From an uncultured Caryophanales bacterium (GTDB taxonomy: Bacteria; Bacillota_I; Bacilli_A; Acholeplasmatales; Anaeroplasmataceae): DNA of 64,000 nt. This document shows positions 47,631 to 57,344 of this stretch, in pieces; the first letter of the stretch is position 1; each line of letters opens with the position of its first letter. The notes under the pieces were generated by a model, which had not been told where the DNA came from, ran no database searches, and worked only from the letters and a program-made list of their open reading frames with translations. The stretch covers positions 62,001 to 126,000 of the forward strand of contig CAMJFY010000001.1 in NCBI GenBank assembly GCA_946405105.1, given 5' to 3'. The position numbers and the translations under genes were made by a program.

Positions 47631-48434
47631 TTATACATTTATTATCCCATCAATTTTAGGAAGTGAAAAAGATATTTCATCATTTTCTTTTTTAACATTA
47701 ATAATACCATTTGTATAACTTCTAATCATGTTTGGATGATCACAGAAACTATACTCGTCCGTTGGCATAGGAACCCCATGTTCTATTTCATATGCTTGAA
47801 TTTCTTGTGGGGTTTTAGTGTATGCAACAAAATTAATTGTATCACCCTCAACAGGTTTTATTTCAAAATAATAATATAAAATACATTCATTTCTTGAACC
47901 AAATATTAGATCATCTGATTTTATATTATCTAAATATTTATTAGTTTCTTTTTTAAATTTAAAATTTGATTCATTATTATAAAACCAATCTAGTGAGTTT
48001 GTAAAAGTAAAAACCTCAGTTGTCTTCTCATATGTTTTATAACTATCACTGTATGATGATCTTCTATATAATGTGAATTTTAGTTGTTGATTTAAATCTG
48101 ATTCATTAGAAATATAAAGATAACGATAAGTAGTCGGTGTTTCATTATCATATATTATATTATCTATATTTGGATACATACTTGAAAAGCCGTAATATAC
48201 TTCAACATCTTGTTGTGTCGAAGAATCCTTTCTAACTCTCATTCCAGTACTTGGATAATCAATCCTTGAATCAACTGGAATCGAAGAATTATTACTAAAA
48301 TCTAAGCCACTTTCATAATATGCAGTGTTACTATTTGAATCATCTTTTTTATTAGATTTACATGAATATAAAAGAACTGAAACTAAACATATGGTTAACA
48401 CCAAAAGTATTCTTTTTATTTTTTGATTTATCAT
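47631..48434 (-). CDS. hypothetical lipoprotein (paralog of previous gene)
   Basis: CLVSVLLYSCKSNKKDDSNSNTAYYESGLD; conserved VEVYYGF, SDLNQQLKFTLYRR, PVEGDTINFVAY. Confidence 0.75.
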   Translation of the reverse strand: MINQKIKRILLVLTICLVSVLLYSCKSNKKDDSNSNTAYYESGLDFSNNSSIPVDSRIDYPSTGMRVRKDSSTQQDVEVYYGFSSMYPNIDNIIYDNETPTTYRYLYISNESDLNQQLKFTLYRRSSYSDSYKTYEKTTEVFTFTNSLDWFYNNESNFKFKKETNKYLDNIKSDDLIFGSRNECILYYYFEIKPVEGDTINFVAYTKTPQEIQAYEIEHGVPMPTDEYSFCDHPNMIRSYTNGIINVKKENDEISFSLPKIDGIINV

Positions 48435-48448
48435 ACATTTACCTCCTG

Positions 48449-51085
48449 CTAAATACTAAACTCCACATTTATACTATTGTTTGATATACTATTTGATGGA
48501 TTTAATTGAGTATAAATAATCAAATATGTTACATCACTACTATAATATTGATATAATCCACCATCTAATGTGTAATCCTCATCATCATAATAATATTCAT
48601 CGTCATTATAATCAACATTTACTATAATGCTTCCAACTGAAGTAGGGTTCAAAACATATAAGAAACTATCAAAATTACTAGATAAATTAATATGATAATA
48701 ACCTGATGTGGATGGTGTCCATGTTATAATCGTTGAATAATATTGATTTACATAACTACTATAATAATAGTAATTACTTGATGATGAAACGTGATATATG
48801 TCTTCAAATTCTGGACTTGAAGTGTTTGTAAAAACTCCATCGGTCGGAATAATGGTTAATTTGGTCTGCCCACTTGTGTTTGCAGGATATACCATTACAA
48901 TCAATACATATGTTGTATTACTTGATAAATTTGCATATATAAATGAATTATTTCCATATCCAGAATTATTATCAATATTTAATAATGTAGTCTCATTATA
49001 ATTATACAACAACATTATTGTGTCTAAATTACCAAATGTTTGTAATAATTTAGTACCAGATGTGTCAAATGTTAAATTAAATTTCCATTTGGCTCCATCA
49101 AAAAGATTTATTGTTTTTTCATAGTATCTACAATTAGATATATTAACATCATATACTACTGGTTTAACAAACTCAAAATAACTAGATGTATATGGACCAG
49201 TAACATATCCTAATGTTGCATACGACTTTATTCTAACATAATAGTAATTTGTCTCTACGCTTAACAATTGATTCCACTGAAATTGAGATAATGTGTATGA
49301 GTTCGTATAAACATCACTTGTTTCAAAAATAAATGAATAATCTCCATCATAGAATTCTAATTTAAATTTATCATTATTAAACCCATATTCAATATTTTGA
49401 TATGTAACTGCATATCCATTTTTATTCCATGAAAAAGTAGGTGGATAATTATCACTATATTGATTTTTTTGTAAATTAGAGGCACTGAGTTTGAGTTCTT
49501 TTAATATCAAACCCAAATTATTTTCATCAACATTATAATCATCAAATAATAGTTCTACTAGTTCACTCAAATTTTCAGGATTATTGCTCATAATATCCCA
49601 TAAATAATCGTCGGATAATGTAATATTATCCCAATCTTCAGTATTATTTGTATCCCAAAGATGATATAAGAGCATTACAATAGTTGATTCACAAGCTTCA
49701 CCATACAAATAGGTAGATGACATATCATTATAAATCGAATTAGTTATATTATATGCCTCATAAATTGAATTCCCAACGGTTGGGACTGTTTTTATATCAT
49801 TAGAAAAAGTGTCTTGTGACGAAATAGCAAAGAAAGTTGGCCATGCTTCACTAAGAGCCAAACCACATCCATATATTTTTGCAAGAGTTTTATCTTCACT
49901 CGAAACTGGGGATGAAATATTATTGTTATCCAAATATGCATAAATTGACGAATCATTAATATAATGAGTACCAGAAAAAGCTTGATTAAAAAAATGATAT
50001 TGAAGATGATGTCCATATTCATGTCCTATAACATCCCATGAACCATGAACCGAAGGAGAATTTGGCCTACTATTGCTTTCTAAAGGTAAATAAATGCTTT
50101 CACTTGCCTTACTATAACGAGCAATAGTCGCACTAGAATATGGATAATATACTTTACATAAAGGGATATCATTTCCACCATTTAATTCTTTTGCGTAATT
50201 TGAATAATTATACATTGCACTAAATATTTGCATTGCATTTCCTAAACCAAAATTTTGTGATTCACTAAATGTGTATGATCCATAATTATAGGAACTTCCG
50301 TTATTCACTTGAAAATAATCAGTATAACAAGCAACATATCCTGATGCGTCTATTATCTTAACCATATTATTTTGTGCTCTAATGTATAAAGTACATGTTG
50401 TGTATGAAACATTTCCTCCATAGGAATAACTTACATAAAAATAACCAAGAGAATCTGTATATGCATATGTACTATAATTAAATTGATTTAATGCAATTTC
50501 AACCATCACACCTATAAGTGGATGAACACCATTATTATCATCTGTCCAATATAAATAGCCATAAACAGCTCCCGAAAATCTTAAGTTTTCTGGTTCTCTT
50601 TCGTCGGAAAAATTATTATTTCCAACTAATTGTCTTGCAGAATATATAGATAATAACGAAATACCATATTGATTTCCTTCACCTTTTGAACTATATATAT
50701 TTTTAATTATTGTTGCATTTTCGTAAACAAATGTAATTCTTAGATTTCCTTCAACATTTGGTAATGATATTTCAACTTCATTATAATTAATATATGAATC
50801 TATTAATCTAAAATCAATATTTCCATCCACATTAATTATTGGAATAGAGTCATAATTATCGATGATTGAAAATGTATAAATATTATTGCTAACAATGGTT
50901 TCTTCTCCAAAACTGAAATTGATAAATCTTGTAGTTGTATCATCACTTGTCTCTTCTTCGTTCTTATAATTAGTCTCTTTCAACATTAAAGATTCATCTT
51001 TATTTTTATTATATTTAGATGGTAGTACAAATATACTCATTAAAAATAGAAAAAGCGGTACTGTTAAAAAATAAATTTTTTTCAT
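48449..51085 (-). CDS. large secreted putative zinc metalloprotease with C-terminal adhesion/PPC-like domains
   Basis: Signal peptide MKKIYFLTVPLFLFLMSIFVLPS; VIGHEYGHHLQYHFF (HExxH) followed by LSEAWPTFF; Tyr/Ser-rich C-terminal beta domains. Confidence 0.7.
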   Translation of the reverse strand: MKKIYFLTVPLFLFLMSIFVLPSKYNKNKDESLMLKETNYKNEEETSDDTTTRFINFSFGEETIVSNNIYTFSIIDNYDSIPIINVDGNIDFRLIDSYINYNEVEISLPNVEGNLRITFVYENATIIKNIYSSKGEGNQYGISLLSIYSARQLVGNNNFSDEREPENLRFSGAVYGYLYWTDDNNGVHPLIGVMVEIALNQFNYSTYAYTDSLGYFYVSYSYGGNVSYTTCTLYIRAQNNMVKIIDASGYVACYTDYFQVNNGSSYNYGSYTFSESQNFGLGNAMQIFSAMYNYSNYAKELNGGNDIPLCKVYYPYSSATIARYSKASESIYLPLESNSRPNSPSVHGSWDVIGHEYGHHLQYHFFNQAFSGTHYINDSSIYAYLDNNNISSPVSSEDKTLAKIYGCGLALSEAWPTFFAISSQDTFSNDIKTVPTVGNSIYEAYNITNSIYNDMSSTYLYGEACESTIVMLLYHLWDTNNTEDWDNITLSDDYLWDIMSNNPENLSELVELLFDDYNVDENNLGLILKELKLSASNLQKNQYSDNYPPTFSWNKNGYAVTYQNIEYGFNNDKFKLEFYDGDYSFIFETSDVYTNSYTLSQFQWNQLLSVETNYYYVRIKSYATLGYVTGPYTSSYFEFVKPVVYDVNISNCRYYEKTINLFDGAKWKFNLTFDTSGTKLLQTFGNLDTIMLLYNYNETTLLNIDNNSGYGNNSFIYANLSSNTTYVLIVMVYPANTSGQTKLTIIPTDGVFTNTSSPEFEDIYHVSSSSNYYYYSSYVNQYYSTIITWTPSTSGYYHINLSSNFDSFLYVLNPTSVGSIIVNVDYNDDEYYYDDEDYTLDGGLYQYYSSDVTYLIIYTQLNPSNSISNNSINVEFSI

Positions 51086-51171
51086 TTTTCGTCCTCCTAT
51101 CATAATAATATTTTTAAAACCGCTTATACTTCACCCTATAAATAACATATTTTTATTATTATTGCAACAAA

Positions 51172-51201
51172 AAAACCTAGTTGGCCACTAGGATTTTTTT
51201 A
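51172..51201 (-). terminator. terminator of serS
   Basis: minus strand AATCCTAGTGGCCAACTAGGTTTTTTTG. Confidence 0.8.
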
Positions 51202-51202
51202 A

Positions 51203-52489
51203 TTACTTTATAGGCTTTAGAATTGTTTCTCCACCCATATATGGTTGTAATGCCTTAGGGACATTAATAGAGCCATCCTCGTTATAATTGTTTTCAATTA
51301 CAGCGATTAAACCTCTTGGAGATGCAACTACTGTATTATTTAATGTATGAACTAAATATGTACCATTTTCATTCTTAGTTCTAATACCTAATCTTCTTGC
51401 TTGTGCGTCACCTAATGTTGAACATGAACCAACCTCGAAGTATTTCTTTTGTCTTGGGCTCCATGCTTCTACATCACATGATTTAACCTTAAGGTCAGCT
51501 AAATCACCACTACAGCACTCTAATGTTCTTACAGGAACATCTAAAGATCTAAAGAATTCAACTGAATATGACCACATCTTGTTATACCAATCCATTGATT
51601 CTTCTGGCTTACAAATAACAATCATTTCTTGTTTTTCGAATTGGTGTACTCTATATACTCCACGCTCTTCAATACCATGAGCTCCTACTTCTTTTCTGAA
51701 GCATGGTGAATATGAAGTTAATGCGATAGGTAATTGATCTTCTTTAACAATTTGTCCTTTGAATCTACCAATCATTGAATGCTCTGAAGTACCAATTAAA
51801 TATAGGTCTTCTCCTTCAATCTTATACATCATGTTTTCCATTTCAGCAAATGACATAACTCCGTTAACTACATCTGCTCTAATCATAAATGGAGGAATAC
51901 AATATGTAAATCCTTTATTAATCATGAAATCTCTAGCATATGATAACATAGCTGAATGTAATCTAGCGATAGGTCCACATAAATAATAGAATCCATTACC
52001 AGATGTTCTTCCTGATGCTTCCTTATCAAGACCATCAAATCTAGCCATGATATCTGAATGATATGGAATCTCATATGGTGGAACTACTGGTTCACCATAT
52101 TTTTGGTTCTCAACATTTTCTGAATCATCCTTTCCAACTGGAACTGACGCATCAATAATATTTGGAATAACCATCATTCTCTTATTTAATTCAGCAGATA
52201 AATTATCAAGCTCTGGCTCTATTTCAGCGATACGAGCATTATTATTAGCTACTGTTTCTTTAATTTTATTTGCTTCATCAATTTTCTTTTCTCTCATTAA
52301 TTGACCGATTTGTTTAGATAAATCATTTCTTGAAGCTCTTAATGTTTCAGATTCTTGCTTTAATGCTCTAATCTTCTTATCAATTTCAACAACCTCATCA
52401 ACTAATGGAAGCTTTTGGTCTTGAAATTTCTTTTTAATATTTTCTTTTACAATTTCAGGATTTTCTCTAACAAATTTAATATCTAGCAT
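51203..52489 (-). CDS. serS: seryl-tRNA synthetase
   Basis: MLDIKFVRENPEIVKENIKKKFQ...FRKEVGAHGIEERGVYRVHQFEKQEMIV...NGTYLVHTLNNTVVASPRGLIAVIENN. Confidence 0.98.
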   Translation of the reverse strand: MLDIKFVRENPEIVKENIKKKFQDQKLPLVDEVVEIDKKIRALKQESETLRASRNDLSKQIGQLMREKKIDEANKIKETVANNNARIAEIEPELDNLSAELNKRMMVIPNIIDASVPVGKDDSENVENQKYGEPVVPPYEIPYHSDIMARFDGLDKEASGRTSGNGFYYLCGPIARLHSAMLSYARDFMINKGFTYCIPPFMIRADVVNGVMSFAEMENMMYKIEGEDLYLIGTSEHSMIGRFKGQIVKEDQLPIALTSYSPCFRKEVGAHGIEERGVYRVHQFEKQEMIVICKPEESMDWYNKMWSYSVEFFRSLDVPVRTLECCSGDLADLKVKSCDVEAWSPRQKKYFEVGSCSTLGDAQARRLGIRTKNENGTYLVHTLNNTVVASPRGLIAVIENNYNEDGSINVPKALQPYMGGETILKPIK

Positions 52490-52502
52490 AATTAATTCCT
52501 CC

Positions 52503-52720
52503 TATAAAAAAAGTCCTTAAAAGAATTGAATCTTTAAGGACGAATTACCGTGGTGCCACCTTAATTCCTGCAATGCAGGCACTTTTAATTAAATTCTCCA
52601 TCAAGGATAGATTTCATATAATCATCATACTGTATTACACCAAACTACAGCTCTCTTAAATGCTTAATTATATTACTTATTCCTCTCATCTGGAATACAA
52701 AACATATTATATAATATGTA
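52503..52720 (-). promoter_or_regulatory. T-box leader of serS
   Basis: minus strand AATTAAGGTGGCACCACGG (T-box sequence), terminator GTCCTTAAAGATTCAATTCTTTTAAGGACTTTTTTT, upstream Stem I region containing AGAGAGCTG... Confidence 0.92.
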
Positions 52721-52760
52721 TTTACATTTTTCAACCACCAAGAACTACTAAAAAATATAT

Positions 52761-52985
52761 TTATTCCTTGGCTTCTTGTTCCTTTGGATTATTCTTTTGA
52801 TATTCTGATTTAACATAAAAGAATCCAATAACAGCTCCAATAATGAAAACTAATAATCCAGCTATTAAACCAAAATACCATTCATGTAAAAAGATAATAG
52901 CTAAAGATACATATACTAATTCAGCTACTAAAATATATCCTAATACTAATAGTATGCTTTTATATTCCTTTTTAATAATTTCCAT
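52761..52985 (-). CDS. small membrane protein of unknown function
   Basis: MEIIKKEYKSILLVLGYILVAELVYVSLAIIFLHEWYFGLIAGLLVFIIGAVIGFFYVKSEYQKN; two TM helices. Confidence 0.65.
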   Translation of the reverse strand: MEIIKKEYKSILLVLGYILVAELVYVSLAIIFLHEWYFGLIAGLLVFIIGAVIGFFYVKSEYQKNNPKEQEAKE

Positions 52986-53035
52986 AATTGTCACCATCCT
53001 ATATATTTATAACATAAAATGACTGTTTTGTCTTT

Positions 53036-53569
53036 TTATTTTCTCATGTTTTTCTTCATATATTTGAATAATGCTTTTTCACCATTATCCACATAATAAT
53101 CTAATAAGAATTCAAACTTCTTTCTTACCTCAGGGTGCATAGGAAGATGTGGTCCTTCCTTTTGGAAATAATCTCTAACATCCTCTGGTTTAAAATTCTT
53201 TTTATTATATACCTTAGATGCAGCAATTCTATCACACATGCTTTCAGCAATATATCTATTTGGTATTATTACTGGTTCATATTGCTTCTTTTCAATATTA
53301 ACATCAGTCCAATATTCAACATGATGCTTATTTCTTCCCTTGTGGTGCATCCAGGCAAGGGAATATCCTCTATCTTTTCTTTCATTATGATGAGGAGAAA
53401 ATTTACCAGAATAATATTTAGCTCCACTCCAAAATTCAGTAAAGCCATATTTTGATAAATCATGTAATAAGCCTTGCTTATATAAACCACATTTAAAGCA
53501 ATAATGCATAACCATATGCCTATGCTTTGTTATTGTCATAAAGTGCTTTATTGGATGTATCATGCCCAT
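53036..53569 (-). CDS. DUF5662-like protein
   Basis: HRHMVMHYCFKCGLYKQGLLHDLSKYGFTEFWSGAKYYSG...AWMHHKGRNKHHVEYW. Confidence 0.75.
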   Translation of the reverse strand: MGMIHPIKHFMTITKHRHMVMHYCFKCGLYKQGLLHDLSKYGFTEFWSGAKYYSGKFSPHHNERKDRGYSLAWMHHKGRNKHHVEYWTDVNIEKKQYEPVIIPNRYIAESMCDRIAASKVYNKKNFKPEDVRDYFQKEGPHLPMHPEVRKKFEFLLDYYVDNGEKALFKYMKKNMRK

Positions 53570-54786
53570 GTACCATCTTTAAATATATCTACTATTTTTC
53601 CATCATATGTCTTAGCTTTAATAGATAAATCTCTAGATCCAATCATAAAATCAACATGAATAATTGATGTATTTAGATCAAATGCTTTGATTTCTTCATC
53701 AGTTTTCTTATCAAAATCCTTAATACATTCATTGAATGCTCTACCTAATGCTAAATGGCAACATGCATTCTCGTCATATAATGTTTCATAAAATAAAATA
53801 TTAGTTTTATTAATTGGAGAATCAAAAGGAACTAATGCTACTTCCCCTAATCTCTTTGCTCCATCATCAACAGAAATTAAATGCTCAATGATTTCTTTAT
53901 GTGAGCTATCTTTAGCAATAACCTCAACTACTGATCCATTTTCAAATCTAAATCCAAAATTATCTACTACCTTTCCATCAACTGATAATGGCTTAGTCGC
54001 CATGACAACACCATTAGCTGAATATTTATCAGGTGATGTAAAACATTCCTCTGTTGGCATATTTGGCTGATAAATTATACCAGAAATAGTTTTGGCTGCT
54101 CCTCCATCAAATATCATTCCTTTTTTCAATTTGATTTTGAAATCAGTTCCATTATTTGATTTATAATATAATTCATCAATTCCTAAATTATTTAACCAAT
54201 CACATTTTTCTTTTAATACCTTATTATGGTTTTTCCAGTTTTCAATTGAATTTCCATATACTCTAGTTGCGGTTAATATTGCATCCCATAATAAATTAAC
54301 AGCCTTTGTCTTAGTTTCATTAGGGAATACCTTCTTAGCCCATGCTTCACTTGGAATACCTGCAATAACCCATTGATATTTATTATCCATTTGATCACGG
54401 TATTTCATAATAACTGGACCATTTTTCATTTTAACATTTGTATATTTTTCTTGATCAATTCCCTTTAGGGCATCAGGATCATCAGATACAATATAAATCT
54501 TTGCTGGTAATGTATTAACATCATGCTCTAGCTTCTTTAAATTCCATTCAGGAATTGTAGTTAATGTTTTTAATGATTCATATTTATATTTTAATCTTGT
54601 AATTTTATCGTCAGACCATTCAATTCTAACGCTTCTAGCCTTCATCTTATAACATGCTTCTACTACATATTCAGCAAAATATGCTTCATTAACTCTAGAA
54701 TATACAACAACATCCTGATTCTTTTGAACATTAGCACCAATTTCTACTATTAGCTTTGCATAATCCTTTAATATCTTTTTATTCAT
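53560..54786 (-). CDS. M29-family aminopeptidase
   Basis: Start set at MNKKILKDYAKLIVEIGANVQKNQDVVV; MPTEECFTSPDK, EVALVPFDSPINKTNILFYETLYDENACCHLALG, HVDFMIGSRDL. Confidence 0.92.
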   Translation of the reverse strand: MNKKILKDYAKLIVEIGANVQKNQDVVVYSRVNEAYFAEYVVEACYKMKARSVRIEWSDDKITRLKYKYESLKTLTTIPEWNLKKLEHDVNTLPAKIYIVSDDPDALKGIDQEKYTNVKMKNGPVIMKYRDQMDNKYQWVIAGIPSEAWAKKVFPNETKTKAVNLLWDAILTATRVYGNSIENWKNHNKVLKEKCDWLNNLGIDELYYKSNNGTDFKIKLKKGMIFDGGAAKTISGIIYQPNMPTEECFTSPDKYSANGVVMATKPLSVDGKVVDNFGFRFENGSVVEVIAKDSSHKEIIEHLISVDDGAKRLGEVALVPFDSPINKTNILFYETLYDENACCHLALGRAFNECIKDFDKKTDEEIKAFDLNTSIIHVDFMIGSRDLSIKAKTYDGKIVDIFKDGTWA

Positions 54787-56014
54787 TGCCTTTTTTCCTT
54801 CTAATATATTCTTCAATATCATCAACTGTTTTAATAATTTGTGGACTTAGCCATCTAGCTCCGTCTTCAGTTACTAAAACATCATCTTCTATTCTAATTC
54901 CAATTCCTTCTTCAGGAATATATAATCCTGGCTCATTAGAAATAATTGCCCCTGGTTTAAGCTCTGTATTTTCACATAAATCATGACAATCTAAGCCTAT
55001 GTGGTGGCTTACACCATGATAATAATATTTTTTAACATCCTTAGGATCTTTAATTAATCCAATTCTCATTAATTCTTTTTCATAATAGTTAATTAATATA
55101 TTATTTAATTCTTTAGTAGTTCTTCCTGGCTTAATATTATTAAATACTAATTGTTGGCCATTTAATACAATATTATATAATTCCTTTTGTCTTTCAGAAA
55201 ACTTACCATTAATTGGAAATGTTCTAGATATATCAGAACAATACATATTTAAACTACAACCTAAATCAAATAATATTAAATCCCCATCCTTAGCATATGA
55301 ATTATTATCAATATAATGTAGGCATGTCGCGTTTTTTCCAGAGGCAGCAATTGTAGGGAATGCATATCCTGTTGCCCCATAATATTTTATTGCTTGATCA
55401 AAATATGATTCTAGCTGATATTCATACATGCTACCTATATGATCTAATATATTTAATATACCTTTATTAGTAATTTCAATAGCCTTTTCAATTTCTTCTA
55501 TTTCTTCTTTTTCCTTAGATGATCTAGCTATTTTAAATAATTCTCTACCATTTACTATATTTATATTTGGATATTTTTCATATATCTTATCAATAAATGC
55601 TTCATTACATCTAGCATCATCACTATCTGTATTAACATCAAAATATACATTATCAATACCATCTAATAATTTAAAGATATCCTTATTAAAGGCACTAATA
55701 TATCTGATATCATTAATTCCTGAAAATTCATTTATTTCTTCTTTAGTAAAAGGAGATCCGACCCATTTAGCTTCTAGCTCATCAAAGGGTTTAATGAATA
55801 TTACTTCATTATTTTTATTATTAGATTTTATTAATACAATAATATCTCCATATTCTAAAATACCAGAGATATAATAAAAGTTTCTATTTACATTATATTT
55901 AATGTTATAAATATCATCTTTTGTACTCTTTCTTGAAAAAAGAATAAAAGCCGAATCATCCTCCATTAAATTAATAATCTTATTTCTATTTTTAATAAAA
56001 ACAGTCTTATCCAT
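54779..56014 (-). CDS. M24B Xaa-Pro aminopeptidase
   Basis: LILFDLGCSLNMYCSDISRTFPINGKFSERQKELY, YYHGVSHHIGLDCHD, ISNEPGLYIPEEGIGIRIEDDVLVTEDG. Confidence 0.94.
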   Translation of the reverse strand: MDKTVFIKNRNKIINLMEDDSAFILFSRKSTKDDIYNIKYNVNRNFYYISGILEYGDIIVLIKSNNKNNEVIFIKPFDELEAKWVGSPFTKEEINEFSGINDIRYISAFNKDIFKLLDGIDNVYFDVNTDSDDARCNEAFIDKIYEKYPNINIVNGRELFKIARSSKEKEEIEEIEKAIEITNKGILNILDHIGSMYEYQLESYFDQAIKYYGATGYAFPTIAASGKNATCLHYIDNNSYAKDGDLILFDLGCSLNMYCSDISRTFPINGKFSERQKELYNIVLNGQQLVFNNIKPGRTTKELNNILINYYEKELMRIGLIKDPKDVKKYYYHGVSHHIGLDCHDLCENTELKPGAIISNEPGLYIPEEGIGIRIEDDVLVTEDGARWLSPQIIKTVDDIEEYIRRKKGNE

Positions 56015-56035
56015 ATATACCTCCTTAAAAACAAA

Positions 56036-56052
56036 AAGCCCAAAAAGGGCTG
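56036..56052 (-). terminator. terminator of Lrp/AsnC gene
   Basis: minus strand ACAGCCCTTTTTGGGCTTTTTGTTTT. Confidence 0.75.
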
Positions 56053-56057
56053 TTTTA

Positions 56058-56528
56058 TTATTCTAGTGGAATAACATTTGTCTTCTTTTCAGTTCCAACA
56101 ACTATAGATGTATCAATATTAGATACGTGAGGAACTGCTAATAATTTATCAAAAACAAAGTCTCTATAATATTGGAAGCTCTTTGCCACTATCTTTAATA
56201 GGAAGGCAGCCTCTCCTGTAATTGTATAGCATTCAATAATTTCTGGAATCTTTTTAGCCTCTTCAATAAACTTAGTAGATGTTTCTCTATTTAATGGAGA
56301 CATTGATACCTTAGCGAAGCATGTAATTTCAAAGCCTAATATTTTTTCATCTACTACTGCAGTGAATTGCTTTAAAACCTTTTGTTCCTTAAGGTTCTTA
56401 ACTCTTAATAAGCATGAAGATGGTGCAAGACCAATTTTTTTGGATAGATCTATATTTGAAATAGATGAATCCTCTTGTAAATATTGTAAAATTTTCTTAT
56501 CAAATTCATCAAAATTTATAGTAGCCAC
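56058..56528 (-). CDS. Lrp/AsnC-family transcriptional regulator
   Basis: FDKKILQYLQEDSSISNIDLSKKIGLAPSSCLLRVKNLKEQKVLKQFTAVVDEKILG. Confidence 0.93.
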   Translation of the reverse strand: MATINFDEFDKKILQYLQEDSSISNIDLSKKIGLAPSSCLLRVKNLKEQKVLKQFTAVVDEKILGFEITCFAKVSMSPLNRETSTKFIEEAKKIPEIIECYTITGEAAFLLKIVAKSFQYYRDFVFDKLLAVPHVSNIDTSIVVGTEKKTNVIPLE

Positions 56529-56638
56529 AACTATCCCTCTTTCAACCTAAAATACAAGTTAATTTTATCACAAATTGGATAGGGTGTCAAATAATGTTCG
56601 GCAAAATAAAGGTTTTTTTGATTAAAATTCGACAATTT

Positions 56639-57343
56639 TTAGAACTTCAAGAATGAATATACCTTAGCCTTCTTTGGCATTAATGCTTTAATTAATGGTA
56701 CTAGCTTTGATACATAACCTCTTACTGAAAAGATTGTAGTAATATTATAATTCTCATTAATATATCTTGATAAGATTTCCTTTAGGCTTGGATCATCCAT
56801 TCCATTGAATTTCCATAATCCAATAATATCTCCAGTAAAGAAATCATATAAAAGAATATAGCATATTTCATTTACAGTAATTAAATCTACTGAAATTCTT
56901 ATTTCATTAAATTTATTCATCATATTAGCATATGCTTCTTTTATTGCTCTATCATAATCCTGATTATATATTTCATTGAATTTCTTATGAATAATATCAA
57001 TGTTTCTATCAGATATTTCAATATTCTTATTAGCTAAGAAATCACAGATTGCTTCTCTACCCTTATGATTTACAGTTTTTTCATAATCAATAATACATAC
57101 TGTTTTAGCTGAATATGTATATCCTTTGAATGCTAGCTTATTAGCTGTTTGGGAGAAAAATACTGTATCATTACAGCTTGGACATTTATATCCAAGGTTT
57201 TTTATTCTAATTGTTTTTCCAGATGAAAATTGTACTACCTTATTTGATATTGTATAACAATACTTTAATGGCTTATTACAAATTGGGCATACTAATATCT
57301 CTGGTTTATATATTTTTGTTGCGTTAAATAAATTATCTTTCAT
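56639..57343 (-). CDS. zinc-ribbon protein of unknown function, possibly transposase-derived
   Basis: CPICNKPL...YKCPSCNDTVF zinc ribbon, then a DDE-like alpha/beta region (IRISVDLITVNEICYILLYDFFTGDIIGLWKF). Confidence 0.45.
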   Translation of the reverse strand: MKDNLFNATKIYKPEILVCPICNKPLKYCYTISNKVVQFSSGKTIRIKNLGYKCPSCNDTVFFSQTANKLAFKGYTYSAKTVCIIDYEKTVNHKGREAICDFLANKNIEISDRNIDIIHKKFNEIYNQDYDRAIKEAYANMMNKFNEIRISVDLITVNEICYILLYDFFTGDIIGLWKFNGMDDPSLKEILSRYINENYNITTIFSVRGYVSKLVPLIKALMPKKAKVYSFLKF

Positions 57344-57344
57344 T

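Noticed and set aside
48553-48620. Short AT-rich repeats (TAATAATATTCATC etc.) as a CRISPR or tandem array
   Set aside because: They are codons of Tyr/Asp/Asn-rich protein sequence, with no regular repeat-spacer structure.
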